Positions 1-8,040 of a stretch of DNA of 19,366 bases are shown here, in pieces; the first letter of the stretch is position 1, and every line of letters starts with the position of its first letter. This stretch comes from Deltaproteobacteria bacterium (GTDB lineage Bacteria > Desulfobacterota > Desulfobacteria > Desulfobacterales > C00003060): the NCBI GenBank assembly GCA_019309815.1, contig JAFDFO010000014.1, positions 1 to 19,366 of the forward strand. The letters are read 5' to 3'. A program made the position numbers and the translations under genes. The notes under the pieces were generated by a model. That model saw only the letters and a program-made list of their open reading frames with translations. It did not search any database and was not told the origin of the DNA.

Positions 1-17
1 TGTTGCGTCTTGAATTT

Positions 18-1655
18 CTACATGCCTGCCTGGGTCAGTCCCGTGGGGTGAATGTCTTCCACATAGCGCTGGATACCCGTGGCAATGGCATTGGCGATTT
101 CTTCCTGGTAGGCAGCCGTGTTTAACTTGCGGCACTCTCCTGGATTCGTTATGAAGGCAACCTCCACCAGAATGCACGGCATCTCCGCACCCATCAGGAC
201 ATAGAAAGGGGCCTGTTTCACCCCTTTGTCTTTGACCCGGCCATATTTTGGATTGCGTTCGTTGACCATTGCTTCTTGAACATAACCGGCAAGCCGACTT
301 GACTCCTGCTGCTTGGCGTTCTTCATCAACTCACTCAGGATGTCCTCAAGGTCGCTGATGTTTTTTGCCGAAGCAGCATTCTCCCGTTGCGCCACCAAAA
401 TGGCATCTTCATCGGTAGCAAGATTCAGAAAATAGGTTTCCGCACCGTGACTTGCCATCTTCCTGTGGGCGTTAGTGTGTATGGAAACAAACAGGTCGGC
501 GTTCTTTGTGTTCGCAATGGCGGTCCGTTCCTCGAGGGATAGATAGGTGTCTTCATCCCGCGTGAGTATTGCCTCGCATCCAAGCTGTTCCCGTATCTTT
601 CTTGCCAGCCTCTGGGCAATCTCCAGGGTCACGTTCTTCTCTAGTACACCCTTCAAATATCCGGAAGCACCAGGGTCTTTGCCCCCATGTCCCGGGTCAA
701 TCACAATCCGGCCCACGCAAAGGGCAAGTTGTTTAGCCAAGGCGCCTTGGGGAACCCTTGTACCCGGTTTCTTCTGTTCATGCTCATATCGTATCTTTGA
801 TGCCTTTTTCACCGGTACCCCTCTGACATCGACGACGATACGAAACGGGTTCGGCAGCGAAAACACCTTGAAATGGTGGACGGACTTCATGTCCAGAACA
901 ACCCTAACCGCATCCGGGCCATGTTGGGCTACACGGGCATTTTGCAGGAGGGCGCCCGCAGTGGGCACATATGGCTTTACTCTTTTTCCGATACGTGCAT
1001 GACCCAGGTCAATGAAGAGTCGCTCAAGTTCCTCGGCGGCTGCGCCTTCTTTCCAAAGGTTATGCGTGTAGGGTACTTTGGATGCCATATCAAGAACCAC
1101 TCGTGTATACGTTGGGCTCGACCAAAAACGAACGGTCTTTACCTCAACAAGTGGTCCCGTTTGAACTCGAGAGGTTTTCTCTTTCCTCGCAGCCCCGCTT
1201 CTGCCAACGTTTTCTCTTCCGTCGCCATTCAGTTCAGCAATAGATTGAGAGGCTTTTGACCCGTATTCACTCTCCGGAAAACGGTTCAGTAATCGCTGAT
1301 AGTAGTCAATAGCCTCCTGTCTGTCCTGGGAGGCGCGAGAAATTTCATACAACTTGGCATACATCTGTGCCGTCATGAATAGCGCGTCGTCCGCCAGGGG
1401 ACCTTTCGGCTGGGCAATGTAAACGGAGCGAAACTCTTTTATACACTCTATCCAATTACGCCGGACTTCTTGTCTTTCAGGGTCTTCCAAGAGTTCCTTC
1501 AAACTCGACTGGGCATGTCGGTAGGCTCTCTGGATTTGGTAACCATCAGCCAGGGACGGATGTAACGCGAGCGATACAAGAAAAGAGAGAAGAAATAAAT
1601 ACTTGCCACGAACCGGCAAAACAGGAGGCCGTTTCACGTAGTAATTTATCATCAT
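18..1655 (-). CDS. Secreted N-acetylmuramoyl-L-alanine amidase (TPR–AMIN–Amidase_3)
   Basis: Zinc-dependent amidase that cuts the bond between N-acetylmuramic acid and the stem peptide of peptidoglycan in the periplasm. From Met 1655 the protein is 545 aa. It has a basic N-terminus and a hydrophobic signal segment ending near PSLADG, then a helical TPR-like region (about 40-145), AMIN-type beta segments (about 170-280, which in this family target the enzyme to the envelope), and the Amidase_3 domain to the C-terminus. Zinc ligands are visible in DPGHGG (His323), LEKN (Glu339) and SIHTN (His393); the late glutamate lies in LVEVAFITNP. The frame stays open to a TTG at 1733, with another ATG at 1706. 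I prefer 1655 because it puts the signal peptide at the N-terminus, but no start has a good ribosome site. It is the last gene of the HIT–lapA–mutS operon, just past the mutS stop. Family certain, start uncertain. Confidence 0.9.
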   Translation of the reverse strand: MMINYYVKRPPVLPVRGKYLFLLSFLVSLALHPSLADGYQIQRAYRHAQSSLKELLEDPERQEVRRNWIECIKEFRSVYIAQPKGPLADDALFMTAQMYAKLYEISRASQDRQEAIDYYQRLLNRFPESEYGSKASQSIAELNGDGRENVGRSGAARKEKTSRVQTGPLVEVKTVRFWSSPTYTRVVLDMASKVPYTHNLWKEGAAAEELERLFIDLGHARIGKRVKPYVPTAGALLQNARVAQHGPDAVRVVLDMKSVHHFKVFSLPNPFRIVVDVRGVPVKKASKIRYEHEQKKPGTRVPQGALAKQLALCVGRIVIDPGHGGKDPGASGYLKGVLEKNVTLEIAQRLARKIREQLGCEAILTRDEDTYLSLEERTAIANTKNADLFVSIHTNAHRKMASHGAETYFLNLATDEDAILVAQRENAASAKNISDLEDILSELMKNAKQQESSRLAGYVQEAMVNERNPKYGRVKDKGVKQAPFYVLMGAEMPCILVEVAFITNPGECRKLNTAAYQEEIANAIATGIQRYVEDIHPTGLTQAGM

Positions 1656-1736
1656 CGATGCCTGGGGCAACCACCTATGGGCCAGGAGCCATCTTCTAAT
1701 TCCCATTGCCTCTCGTTCATAGCCAATAACCAAGGG

Positions 1737-4358
1737 TTATTCTTCCTCTATCAGCTCTTTCAGGGCGTTCAACTCGTTCAAGGCTTGTAGGGGCGTCATG
1801 TTCGAAAGATCGAGGCTCTTCAAAGCATTCATGACAACCTCGTCCGACGTCTTAAAAAGTGAATACTGAACACGGGCTTCCTTGTCAACCGGCTCCCTAG
1901 TGCGTGCCAGGACGGGTTCTCCCACACCATTCAGTTCACCACTCTCAATATTCCTCAATATCTCCCTGGCCCGTTCCAAGACCTGCACTGGAACACCGGC
2001 CAACCGGGCTACCTGGATACCATAGCTTCGATTGGTGCCCCCTTCAACCAGCTTTCTCAGGAAAATGACCTCCTCATTCCACTCCTTGACAGCAATGTTG
2101 TAATTCTTGACTCGCAACTTGGTCAGCGCCAAATCTGTCAGTTCATGGTAATGCGTGGCAAAAAGGGCTTTGATCCCGACGCCCTTCCAGTCGTGGAGAT
2201 ATTCAGCCACCGCCCACGCAATGCTCAAGCCGTCAAATGTACTCGTGCCTCTGCCGATCTCATCCAGAATGATCAGGCTTTTCTCTGTAGCATTATGTAA
2301 GATGTTAGCGGTCTCCTGCATCTCCACCATGAAGGTACTCTGGCCTTCGGCAAGGTTGTCCAACGCCCCAACACGCGTAAAAACCCTATCGACGATTCCG
2401 ATAGTGGCGGCCTCCGCGGGAACGAATGAACCCACCTGTGCCATGAGTACAAGCAGGGCTACCTGACGAAGCAGTGTTGATTTTCCCGCCATATTCGGCC
2501 CAGTAATAATCAGTATTTGCCGGTCATCACCATTCATCTCGACTGTGTTAGGCACAAAGCGCTCTGACGATACCAGCTTCTCAACCACTGGATGCCGGCC
2601 TTCTCTCAACAAGAGGTTGTCGCCGTCGTGAACGACTGGCTTGACATAGTCATTTTCATCGGCCAGTTCAGCCAACGCCATTAGGACATCAAGCGTTGAC
2701 ACAATCTCAGCCATCATAGCTATCCGACGATTACTCTGAGCCACTCTTTCTCTCACCAAACAAAACAGCTCGTACTCTAACTCAGCTTGCTTTTCCTCAG
2801 CTCCCAAGACTTTGGCTTCATAGGTCTTGAGATCCTCCGTGATGTAACGCTCTGCATTAACCAGAGTCTGTTTGCGGACATAGTGCATTGGCACCAATTC
2901 TATATGACTCTTGGTCACCTCAATGTAGTAGCCAAAGACCTTGTTGAAGCCCACCTTCAAAGAGTTTATCCCTGAGGCTTCCCGCTCCTTCGCCTCCAGC
3001 CCCGATATCCAGTCCTTTCCCTCCCGACTGCTTTGCACTAGCACATCAAGTTCCTTGTTAAAACCCGGTTTTATCATGCTGCCTTCGCGTGTAGTCAGGG
3101 GCGGGTCATCAAAAATGGCTTCTTCAATAAGGCAGGCGATATCGGAAAGGTCATCCCAGGTTGAGGCCATCTGTGAAAAAGCCGGACTGGCAAGTTCGTT
3201 GAGAAGAGAACGCGTCATGGGAAGGCGTTCGATAGAGCGTTTGAGTGCTACGAGATCTCGCGCATTACACCGGTTGAGAGCTATTCTTGCATTCAGGCGC
3301 TCCAGATCTTGTATCTCTTGCAGGGCCTTCCTCACAGAACGGCGCACAGGTAGATTTTCCTTGGCCTCCTCCACGCTATCCAATCGAAGCCTAATCTGCT
3401 CTATATCCAGCAGTGGATACTGAATCCATGCCCGTAGCATGCGGGCACCCATGGGGGTTAAAGTCCGATCCATGATACCAAGAAGTGACCCCCGTCTTGC
3501 ACCCGTCCAAATGGCCTCGAAAAGTTCCAGGTTTCTTCTGCTTACCTCATCCACAACCATGAAATCAGAAAGGCTGTATGATGTGATCCCCGTAATGTGA
3601 ACGAGGTCTCCCTTCTGAGCCTCGCCGACGTAGTGCAGGAGGGCGCCGGCCGCTGTGATGCCGGCACGCCATGCCTCGCAACCAAAACCTTCGAGCGAGT
3701 GGGTCTTGAACTGCCTCAGAAGGCGTGCCCTGGCTGATTCCAGTTCGAAACACTTGTCCTCAAGGAAGTTAAGAGAAGTCTCGCCGAGGGTCTCTATTAG
3801 CATTGTTATGTCGGGCACTCCGCGATGGGACTCGGCAATGAGGGTCTCACGAGGTTCTATGCGTCGGCATTCATCTGCAACCCTCTTGAAGTCATCCGAC
3901 TCGGTGACCCTGAAGGTCCCCGTGGAAATATCAAGGTGGGCAATCCCGTAACGACCTTCCCAAGAAGACAAGGCCATAACAAAATTGTTAGACCCTGCGT
4001 CCAGGATCTCAGTGTCAACCACCACTCCGGGTGTTATCACCCTGACCACATCACGCTTTACAAGTCCCTTGGCCTTGGCCGGATCCTCCACCTGTTCACA
4101 GATGGCAACCTTGAACCCCTGCTCGATCAGTCGCGCAATGTAGCCTCTGGCAGCGTGATGGGGAAAACCACACATGGGAATCGGTTCCTCGTCGTTTTTG
4201 TTTCGGGAAGTAAGGGCTATTTCCAGGACTTGAGATGCTGTCTTCGCATCTTCAAAGAACATCTCATAGAAATCACCCATGCGGTAGAAAAGGATGGCGT
4301 CAGGGTACTGCTGCTTGATTGCCAGATATTGCTGAACCATCGGAGTGGCTTTGACCAT
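1737..4358 (-). CDS. mutS: DNA mismatch repair protein MutS
   Basis: Recognises mismatches and small loops in newly replicated DNA and recruits MutL through ATP-driven clamp formation. The 873 aa length is normal for bacterial MutS. The mismatch-reading motif is GDFYEMF (Phe30, Glu32). Connector, lever and clamp regions follow, including the conserved FGYYIEVTKSH around 475-485. The ATPase has Walker A GPNMAGKST at 620-628, Walker B LIILDEIGRG at 695-704, then FATHYHEL. The C-terminal tail is acidic and helical (LQALNELNALKELIEEE). The start at 4358 lies 19 bases after the lapA-type gene; there is no clear Shine-Dalgarno, so translation may be coupled to that gene. A second Met at residue 7 is possible. 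mutL is not in the window. Housekeeping assignment with no visible damage. Confidence 0.98.
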   Translation of the reverse strand: MVKATPMVQQYLAIKQQYPDAILFYRMGDFYEMFFEDAKTASQVLEIALTSRNKNDEEPIPMCGFPHHAARGYIARLIEQGFKVAICEQVEDPAKAKGLVKRDVVRVITPGVVVDTEILDAGSNNFVMALSSWEGRYGIAHLDISTGTFRVTESDDFKRVADECRRIEPRETLIAESHRGVPDITMLIETLGETSLNFLEDKCFELESARARLLRQFKTHSLEGFGCEAWRAGITAAGALLHYVGEAQKGDLVHITGITSYSLSDFMVVDEVSRRNLELFEAIWTGARRGSLLGIMDRTLTPMGARMLRAWIQYPLLDIEQIRLRLDSVEEAKENLPVRRSVRKALQEIQDLERLNARIALNRCNARDLVALKRSIERLPMTRSLLNELASPAFSQMASTWDDLSDIACLIEEAIFDDPPLTTREGSMIKPGFNKELDVLVQSSREGKDWISGLEAKEREASGINSLKVGFNKVFGYYIEVTKSHIELVPMHYVRKQTLVNAERYITEDLKTYEAKVLGAEEKQAELEYELFCLVRERVAQSNRRIAMMAEIVSTLDVLMALAELADENDYVKPVVHDGDNLLLREGRHPVVEKLVSSERFVPNTVEMNGDDRQILIITGPNMAGKSTLLRQVALLVLMAQVGSFVPAEAATIGIVDRVFTRVGALDNLAEGQSTFMVEMQETANILHNATEKSLIILDEIGRGTSTFDGLSIAWAVAEYLHDWKGVGIKALFATHYHELTDLALTKLRVKNYNIAVKEWNEEVIFLRKLVEGGTNRSYGIQVARLAGVPVQVLERAREILRNIESGELNGVGEPVLARTREPVDKEARVQYSLFKTSDEVVMNALKSLDLSNMTPLQALNELNALKELIEEE

Positions 4359-4377
4359 GGCAGCAGAACCCGCAGGC

Positions 4378-4731
4378 CTAACTAGGTTGGACAGTCTCGG
4401 TTTCCTGGGAAGGGGAACTCTCTTCTTGCACAGGTAAGCTCTTAAGGACCTTTATCTCTTCCTCAAGCTTGGAGATTCTTTTAAGATGGTTCTTTATCTC
4501 ATTCTTCGCCTTAAACCGATCACTCAGCCCGGCAAAGTAGGAAAGGAGAAGCCCGATCAGAAAGAACCCAACAAAATACATGGATAAGAGAATCGGGGCC
4601 GTTTCATATTTCCAGACCAGAAGGTTAAGCCTTAAAGACTCCCTGTGAGTAAACAGACTGAGATTCTGAACAACCGCAAGTACGAGGAAGACGCCCACCA
4701 CAGCCAACAACACAAGCTTTGCCGATTTCAT
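4378..4731 (-). CDS. LapA-domain (DUF1049) inner-membrane protein
   Basis: A 117 aa membrane protein. Two hydrophobic segments (about 5-25 and 46-68) flank a short loop with the NLSLFTHRESLRLNLLVW pattern typical of LapA/YciS proteins. A charged heptad-like cytoplasmic segment follows (KNEIKNHLKRISKLEEEIKVLK, about 76-97), then a Ser/Glu/Gln-rich tail. In E. coli, LapA and LapB regulate lipopolysaccharide synthesis; no LapB-like TPR protein lies beside it here, so that role is only inferred. The ribosome site is strong: AAGGAGG eight bases before the ATG. The gene sits 28 bases after the HIT gene and 19 before mutS, which indicates an operon. The family call rests on size, topology and motif. 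Confidence 0.8.
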   Translation of the reverse strand: MKSAKLVLLAVVGVFLVLAVVQNLSLFTHRESLRLNLLVWKYETAPILLSMYFVGFFLIGLLLSYFAGLSDRFKAKNEIKNHLKRISKLEEEIKVLKSLPVQEESSPSQETETVQPS

Positions 4732-4759
4732 TTCGAATCCTCCTTATAACTCAGCAGGT

Positions 4760-5233
4760 TCAGTCGAGTTCTTGAAAATGTGGTTTAAGGTTGTGGCAGG
4801 TTGCCTCAAGATGCTCTGGAATCACCCGCACCTCTGCAAACACGGTCATCGCATTGGTATCCCCATGCCAGCGGGGAACAATGTGAAAATGAAGGTGCTG
4901 TTCGACACCGGCACCAGCAACGATCCCAAGATTGAGGCCCACGTTAAACCCATCAGGTTTCATCGCTTTTTTCAGAATGCCGATCGATTCGCGAACCGTC
5001 TTCAGGAGGTCACCCATCTCCTCCATTGTCAACTCATCTAAGGACGCTACGTGTCTCTTAGGGGCAACCAATAAGTGCCCATTGATATACGGATACTTGT
5101 TCATCATCACCATGGAGAGTGCTCCCTTGTACAGGGTCAGGTTCCCCCCTATGAGAGCGACACAGAATATACATTCCTTCTCCTTCTCATCCAGAATGTA
5201 CTCCATGCGCCAGGGAGCCCACAGAGTTTTCAT
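4760..5233 (-). CDS. HIT-family nucleotide hydrolase/phosphorylase (CxxC type)
   Basis: Histidine-triad protein of 157 aa, probably acting on dinucleoside polyphosphates such as Ap4A or on related nucleotides in the cytoplasm. The triad is HLHFH followed by IVPRW (His113, 115, 117), the middle one being the expected nucleophile. The N-terminus MKTLWAPWRMEYI, with a CIFC pair at 21-24, matches the subgroup that includes the mycobacterial Ap4A phosphorylase, so phosphorolysis is possible. Met 5233 is chosen because it gives this conserved N-terminus and has GAGGTGAGG just upstream; the open frame runs on to 5269. It is the first gene of the run into lapA, mutS and the amidase. Exact substrate unknown. 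Confidence 0.9.
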   Translation of the reverse strand: MKTLWAPWRMEYILDEKEKECIFCVALIGGNLTLYKGALSMVMMNKYPYINGHLLVAPKRHVASLDELTMEEMGDLLKTVRESIGILKKAMKPDGFNVGLNLGIVAGAGVEQHLHFHIVPRWHGDTNAMTVFAEVRVIPEHLEATCHNLKPHFQELD

Positions 5234-5409
5234 TGTCCTCACCTCAGCAACAAATATCTGCAACAACAAAGTAGAAGGCTTAAGCGATGAAGCCTGGGCT
5301 GATCGCGTGCCTCGGCACTATAGCAGGGTGAACCGAAAAGACAAGCCCAAAATCAGAGGGCTGCCCCATAGCAGTCCCTGAGGGATACGTGAGAAGATGG
5401 TAGTTACTA

Positions 5410-5590
5410 AGGGCTCGCTCAAGAATAACTTAACATTTTGGCATCCCAGCTTCAGGCCATCTTTGACCGATACCTCATTCGCAAAATCCGCGAAATAGCC
5501 GGCTATTCCTGTGGTTTTACTCAATCGGATCGGCCAAATCTGACCCAAATCTGAGCGCCAATTTTGCGAAGTTATTCTTGCGCAAGCCCT
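5410..5590. mobile_element. MITE-like element, 181 bp, imperfect 22-bp terminal inverted repeats
   Basis: The left end (5410-5431) and the reverse complement of the right end (5569-5590) agree at 20 of 22 bases; both contain CAAGAATAACTT. Weaker similarity continues inward to about TTTTGGC on the left and AAATTGGC on the right. The interior encodes nothing recognisable; a 76-codon minus-strand frame spanning it has no family features. No clear target duplication is seen. The element fills most of the roughly 410-base gap between the HIT gene and the 79 aa gene. It could be a non-autonomous element or a decayed insertion sequence. Family unknown. Confidence 0.5.
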
Positions 5591-5603
5591 AAGGGCGGGC
5601 CGG

Positions 5604-5625
5604 AAAACGCGGTGTACGCAGTTTT
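5604..5625 (-). terminator. Possible terminator after the 79 aa gene
   Basis: About 20 bases past the stop of the 79 aa gene, the minus strand can fold AAAAC / GCG with CGC / GTTTT around a 5-base loop with one bulged base, ending in four T. The A and T tracts would let it work weakly in both directions. Short stem, so only suggestive. Confidence 0.3.
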
Positions 5626-5643
5626 GTGTCGAGGGATTAAGAG

Positions 5644-5883
5644 TTAGGCTGCTTCCAATTCAACCCACATGATTTCGCTGGTGTTAACCAGGACCACTTT
5701 TCCCGAATTGCCTCTGACCTCTGCATCACTCAACACAATGTAGTTCGCAGGTGACTGCCGGAAGAGATCTGATACTCTTGAGGACTCTCCTTGGTTCACC
5801 TTCCCCGTAATGATAGTCCCGTCCTTCATCTTGACCGTAATCTTCTGGTAGTTGGTAACCCAACCATGTTCAACCGGCGTCAT
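5644..5883 (-). CDS. Conserved-looking small protein of unknown function (79 aa)
   Basis: A 79 aa soluble protein with alternating beta-rich segments: ITVKMKDGTIITGKVN (about 15-30), a middle RVSDLFRQSPANYIVLSDAEV, and KVVLVNTSEIMWVELE at the end. The pattern 'modified by a DGTIITGKVN strand, then VSDLF, then a VNTSEIMWVE strand' resembles small deltaproteobacterial proteins annotated only as domains of unknown function (I think of DUF6812, from memory and unverified). No signal peptide or membrane segment. A good ribosome site, AGGTGG, lies 7 bases before the ATG. It stands alone between a MITE-like element and the secreted 203 aa gene. No function is proposed. Confidence 0.7.
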   Translation of the reverse strand: MTPVEHGWVTNYQKITVKMKDGTIITGKVNQGESSRVSDLFRQSPANYIVLSDAEVRGNSGKVVLVNTSEIMWVELEAA

Positions 5884-6043
5884 TCATCATCCACCTTTCT
5901 GGCAGCCAGGGCTCTTTGACATGCCAAGCCAGAGCAATAAATGGCATTTGGCAGAAATGGATTGACCCTATTACTCGTCGTCAACTATGAACGCAGATCT
6001 TCAGGTCTGTTTTGCTCCATAGCTACTTGTGGGTTATTGATAG

Positions 6044-6655
6044 CTAAGGTTCTACCCTAAAAACCTTATATGTCTTGAGCATGTATTCTCTGCCGTCATG
6101 CTTCACTATGGTCTCCACATATTGAACGTTGTCCATGGGGACATTATTCTTCTTTGATGACCTGTAGTAATAGAACACGTTGTCTATCTTCCTTTCCTCA
6201 TGCGGTGCAAAGACATTGCCATGACGGCTGGGTTGTCTCTTGAAGTCTCTGTGTACTGTAGGGCCCAATTCTTCCTCTACGACCTCTCCATCAGGTAGAC
6301 GCCTATACTGGATGTAGTTACCCTCGGCGATTTTAGGGTACGACTTTGAACGAATGAGCTCGATCGGCTTACCCGTGAGATTCTTCTGGCTCACATCATA
6401 GAAGTCAGTCTTTATTGTGTACCATCCGTGGAAACGCTCAAATTCGCCAATCGGTTCTTTTCCAACGTATTCATATGACACCCTGAATATGGGATCACCA
6501 TTTTCATGCGTAAATATCCGCGTGTAATTTCTTGGTTCAGGACCTGGCGACGTATTAATATCATAATAGCCCGCAACGATTGGTTGTGCCATTGTGGAGA
6601 GAGGGCAGAACAGGCACATGAGCACAATTTGTATGGCTGCTACTCCTTTTCTCAT
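6044..6655 (-). CDS. Secreted protein of unknown function (203 aa)
   Basis: From Met 6655 the protein starts MRKGVAAIQIVLMCLFCPL and continues STMA|QP, a standard Sec signal peptide with likely cleavage after TMA; there is no clear lipobox. The mature part (about 180 aa) is rich in Tyr, Arg, Glu and Lys and has repeated aromatic strand-like segments (FRVSYEYVG, FERFHGWYTIKTDF, NYIQYRRLPDGEVVEEELG, DNVFYYYRSSKKN). I recognise no family or catalytic motif. The open frame extends 45 codons further to 6790, but that extension would bury the signal peptide, so 6655 is preferred. GAGG lies about 10 bases upstream. Probably periplasmic or surface-exposed; role unknown. Confidence 0.7.
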   Translation of the reverse strand: MRKGVAAIQIVLMCLFCPLSTMAQPIVAGYYDINTSPGPEPRNYTRIFTHENGDPIFRVSYEYVGKEPIGEFERFHGWYTIKTDFYDVSQKNLTGKPIELIRSKSYPKIAEGNYIQYRRLPDGEVVEEELGPTVHRDFKRQPSRHGNVFAPHEERKIDNVFYYYRSSKKNNVPMDNVQYVETIVKHDGREYMLKTYKVFRVEP

Positions 6656-6766
6656 ATGACTCGATCCTCGGAAAGCATACCCCTGTTTCTTATTTCTATT
6701 CTTCCTGGGACCCTCTGCTTTGCGGTCTGTTGCTTCTGGACATGATAACAAATGCAAGACAGGTTC

Positions 6767-6963
6767 TACAAGCCATCTTAAAAATCCCAATCAGGCTTCA
6801 GGGCCGAGACGGCAGAGTAATTCCGGAGTACTGGAGTATTGGAGTGTTGGTTATGAAAAAAGCAGTTGTTCTTTCGTTCTTTTCCAGTACTCCATTACTC
6901 CCGCTCTTTGAGGCTTGCGGACAGGACTACCAAGCCTTAAATGTGTTTTTGAGATAGGTTCTA
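6767..6963. mobile_element. MITE-like element, TAGAA/TCAAAAA family, copy 1
   Basis: The left arm (6767-6798) and the reverse complement of the right arm (6932-6963) share TA at the tip, ATCT followed by AAAAA, and AGGCTT; 17 of 24 core bases match. The right arm is also closely related to the left arm of the element at 13241-13387: 18 of 24 core bases agree and all six differences are transitions. Both elements have TA at each edge, as expected of Tc1/mariner/IS630-type MITEs. The interior of this copy carries the period-8 array at 6825-6902. There is no coding capacity. Confidence 0.5.
6825..6902. repeat. Period-8 word array GGAGTANT with facing inverted copy
   Basis: Three successive 8-base words of the form GGAGTANT or GGAGTGTT run from 6825 to 6848. 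After 35 bases comes an inverted set (CCAGTACT, CCATTACT, then CCCG) at 6884-6902. GGAGTACTGG and its complement CCAGTACTCC are exact partners. The same words and the same CCATTACTCCCG ending recur at 8041-8214. Confidence 0.7.
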
Positions 6964-6987
6964 GTCTCTTGGACACTATAGCTCGTA

Positions 6988-7191
6988 TCATTCCTTTGAC
7001 TTGTTTTCCACCTCCGCGAGTTCGTCCAGTTTCTTGATCATGCTCCTCATCTGCACCTGCATGCCTACAACCAGCACCAGAAGCAGAACACCAATCAGTA
7101 AGTATACAAGGGTCACAACTGCACTTTCATAAAAAGGCTTTTTAGGAAACAGCGCGTTCTGTTCGTTCTCCTTGACATCCTTACAAGCTTG
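6988..7191 (-). CDS. Possible small single-pass membrane protein, start unclear
   Basis: An open minus-strand frame of 67 codons ends at the TGA at 6988. It encodes a polar lead (KENEQNALFPKKPFYES), an uninterrupted hydrophobic stretch (VVTLVYLLIGVLLLVLVVGM) and an amphipathic charged tail (QVQMRSMIKKLDELAEVENK). This order is what a real small membrane protein with a cytoplasmic helix looks like and is unlikely by chance. No ATG lies upstream in frame. The only standard start is GTG at 7116, which would begin at the membrane segment (42 aa). ATG codons lie in another frame close by, and a strong AAGGAG sits near 7173 without a start at the right spacing. So this is either a GTG-started gene, a 5'-truncated remnant or a frameshifted gene. 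Confidence 0.4.
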   Translation of the reverse strand, partial: QACKDVKENEQNALFPKKPFYESAVVTLVYLLIGVLLLVLVVGMQVQMRSMIKKLDELAEVENKSKE

Positions 7192-7243
7192 TCACTTATG
7201 TTGATTATACGAATTCCCTTCATTTGGTGGAGTACCCATATCA

Positions 7244-7296
7244 TAATTAATCACACTAAACCACCAGCTCTGCTGGTGGTTTAGTGTGATTAATTA
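7244..7296. repeat. Perfect 25-bp inverted repeat with TCT loop
   Basis: Arms 7244-7268 and 7272-7296 are exact complements over 25 bases with a 3-base loop. The core is CCACCAGC TCT GCTGGTGG, flanked by AAACCACC and by AT-rich TAATTAATCACAC. The TAA stop of the UPF0280 gene (7290-7292) lies within the right arm. There is no clear U tract, so a simple terminator is not the best fit. It may be a REP-like or IS200/IS605-type terminal hairpin, or a stability element at the mRNA 3' end. Confidence 0.85.
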
Positions 7297-8030
7297 ACCT
7301 CGGACATATGGACCAGGTTTACATCGCCCCACAACCCGATCTTGTCATCCAATACCACAACGATGCCGAGGACGCCTTCTATCTCCTTTCCCCGTGCAAT
7401 GGCCGGCTCTATGTCTTCCTTAGTGGAGACCTGGTTTCCAACGGCTGTAGCCGCAGCATCGGCAAGGGCCGCTGAGTCTGAAATCACCACGGCTGCATCG
7501 GCCCTTCCAAGGCTAAGTGAATGACCCAACGTGCCCGAAGACGTGCACACCGCTATAGGGTGCTCTGGTGAATCGATCTGCACCCCGACCTTGCCGCTTA
7601 GGGGCGATTTGCCGGCAAATATGGCTGCGGTTAGGGGAAAAGCTGTCCGGACAAAGATGTCTCCGCCATTTTCGACGATCACATTTTGGCTAAGTGCCAG
7701 CAGATCACTGCCCACATACTCGGCAATCGCTCCTGCCACCGATGCCATTGGGCCAACAGCAGCCCTTTGACTGGCTTCTATCATACTTCTGACAATTGGT
7801 GGTGCCATTTGGTCCTTGGGCCAAGGGACCATTGTATGAACAAAATCCGGGTGCTGTTCAAGGTAACGTTCAAGGGGTATTCTGTGTTTTAGAACAGAAT
7901 CTCTTGTTTCCGCTTCAAGGGGTCTGTCAGCCCTCACAAGGAGATCGGTCTCCCTGACCGCAACCCGAAAGTTCGCGAGTCTCTTCTGTGAAACGAGACT
8001 GCGATACGTGCGGTGTTCGGGGGACGTCAT
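7290..8030 (-). CDS. UPF0280 family protein (ApbE-like fold)
   Basis: A 246 aa protein with the features of the UPF0280 family, which is related in fold to ApbE flavin transferases but has no established reaction. It opens with HRTYRSLV...FRVAVRETDLLVRAD. Conserved glycine motifs follow: VGPMASVAG (92-100), ENGGDIFVR (120-128), TSSGTLGHS (163-171) and ADAAVVISDSAALADAAAT (177-195). No signal peptide or membrane segment. Met 8030 is chosen because the family's conserved region starts right after it. The frame is open to 8153, but that part reads through a repeat array and translates it. No Shine-Dalgarno is visible before 8030; the array begins about ten bases upstream and may have replaced the original leader. 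It stands between dnaE and the 25-bp hairpin. Confidence 0.85.
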   Translation of the reverse strand: MTSPEHRTYRSLVSQKRLANFRVAVRETDLLVRADRPLEAETRDSVLKHRIPLERYLEQHPDFVHTMVPWPKDQMAPPIVRSMIEASQRAAVGPMASVAGAIAEYVGSDLLALSQNVIVENGGDIFVRTAFPLTAAIFAGKSPLSGKVGVQIDSPEHPIAVCTSSGTLGHSLSLGRADAAVVISDSAALADAAATAVGNQVSTKEDIEPAIARGKEIEGVLGIVVVLDDKIGLWGDVNLVHMSEVN

Positions 8031-8040
8031 ACGAAAAACA

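Noticed and set aside
5318..5548. 76 aa minus-strand frame
   Set aside because: It runs over the inverted-repeat end of a MITE-like element, has no family features and no ribosome site. At most a transposase remnant.
5884..6043. Short inverted repeats (ATGCCA...TGGCAT and CAGATC...GGTCTG) between the two small genes
   Set aside because: Stems of six bases with no supporting context; expected by chance in 160 bases.
6761..6963. AGGTTCTA direct repeat at 6761 and 6956 as a target-site duplication
   Set aside because: It overlaps the terminal inverted repeats when these are aligned with the second element, which supports TA borders instead; likely chance.
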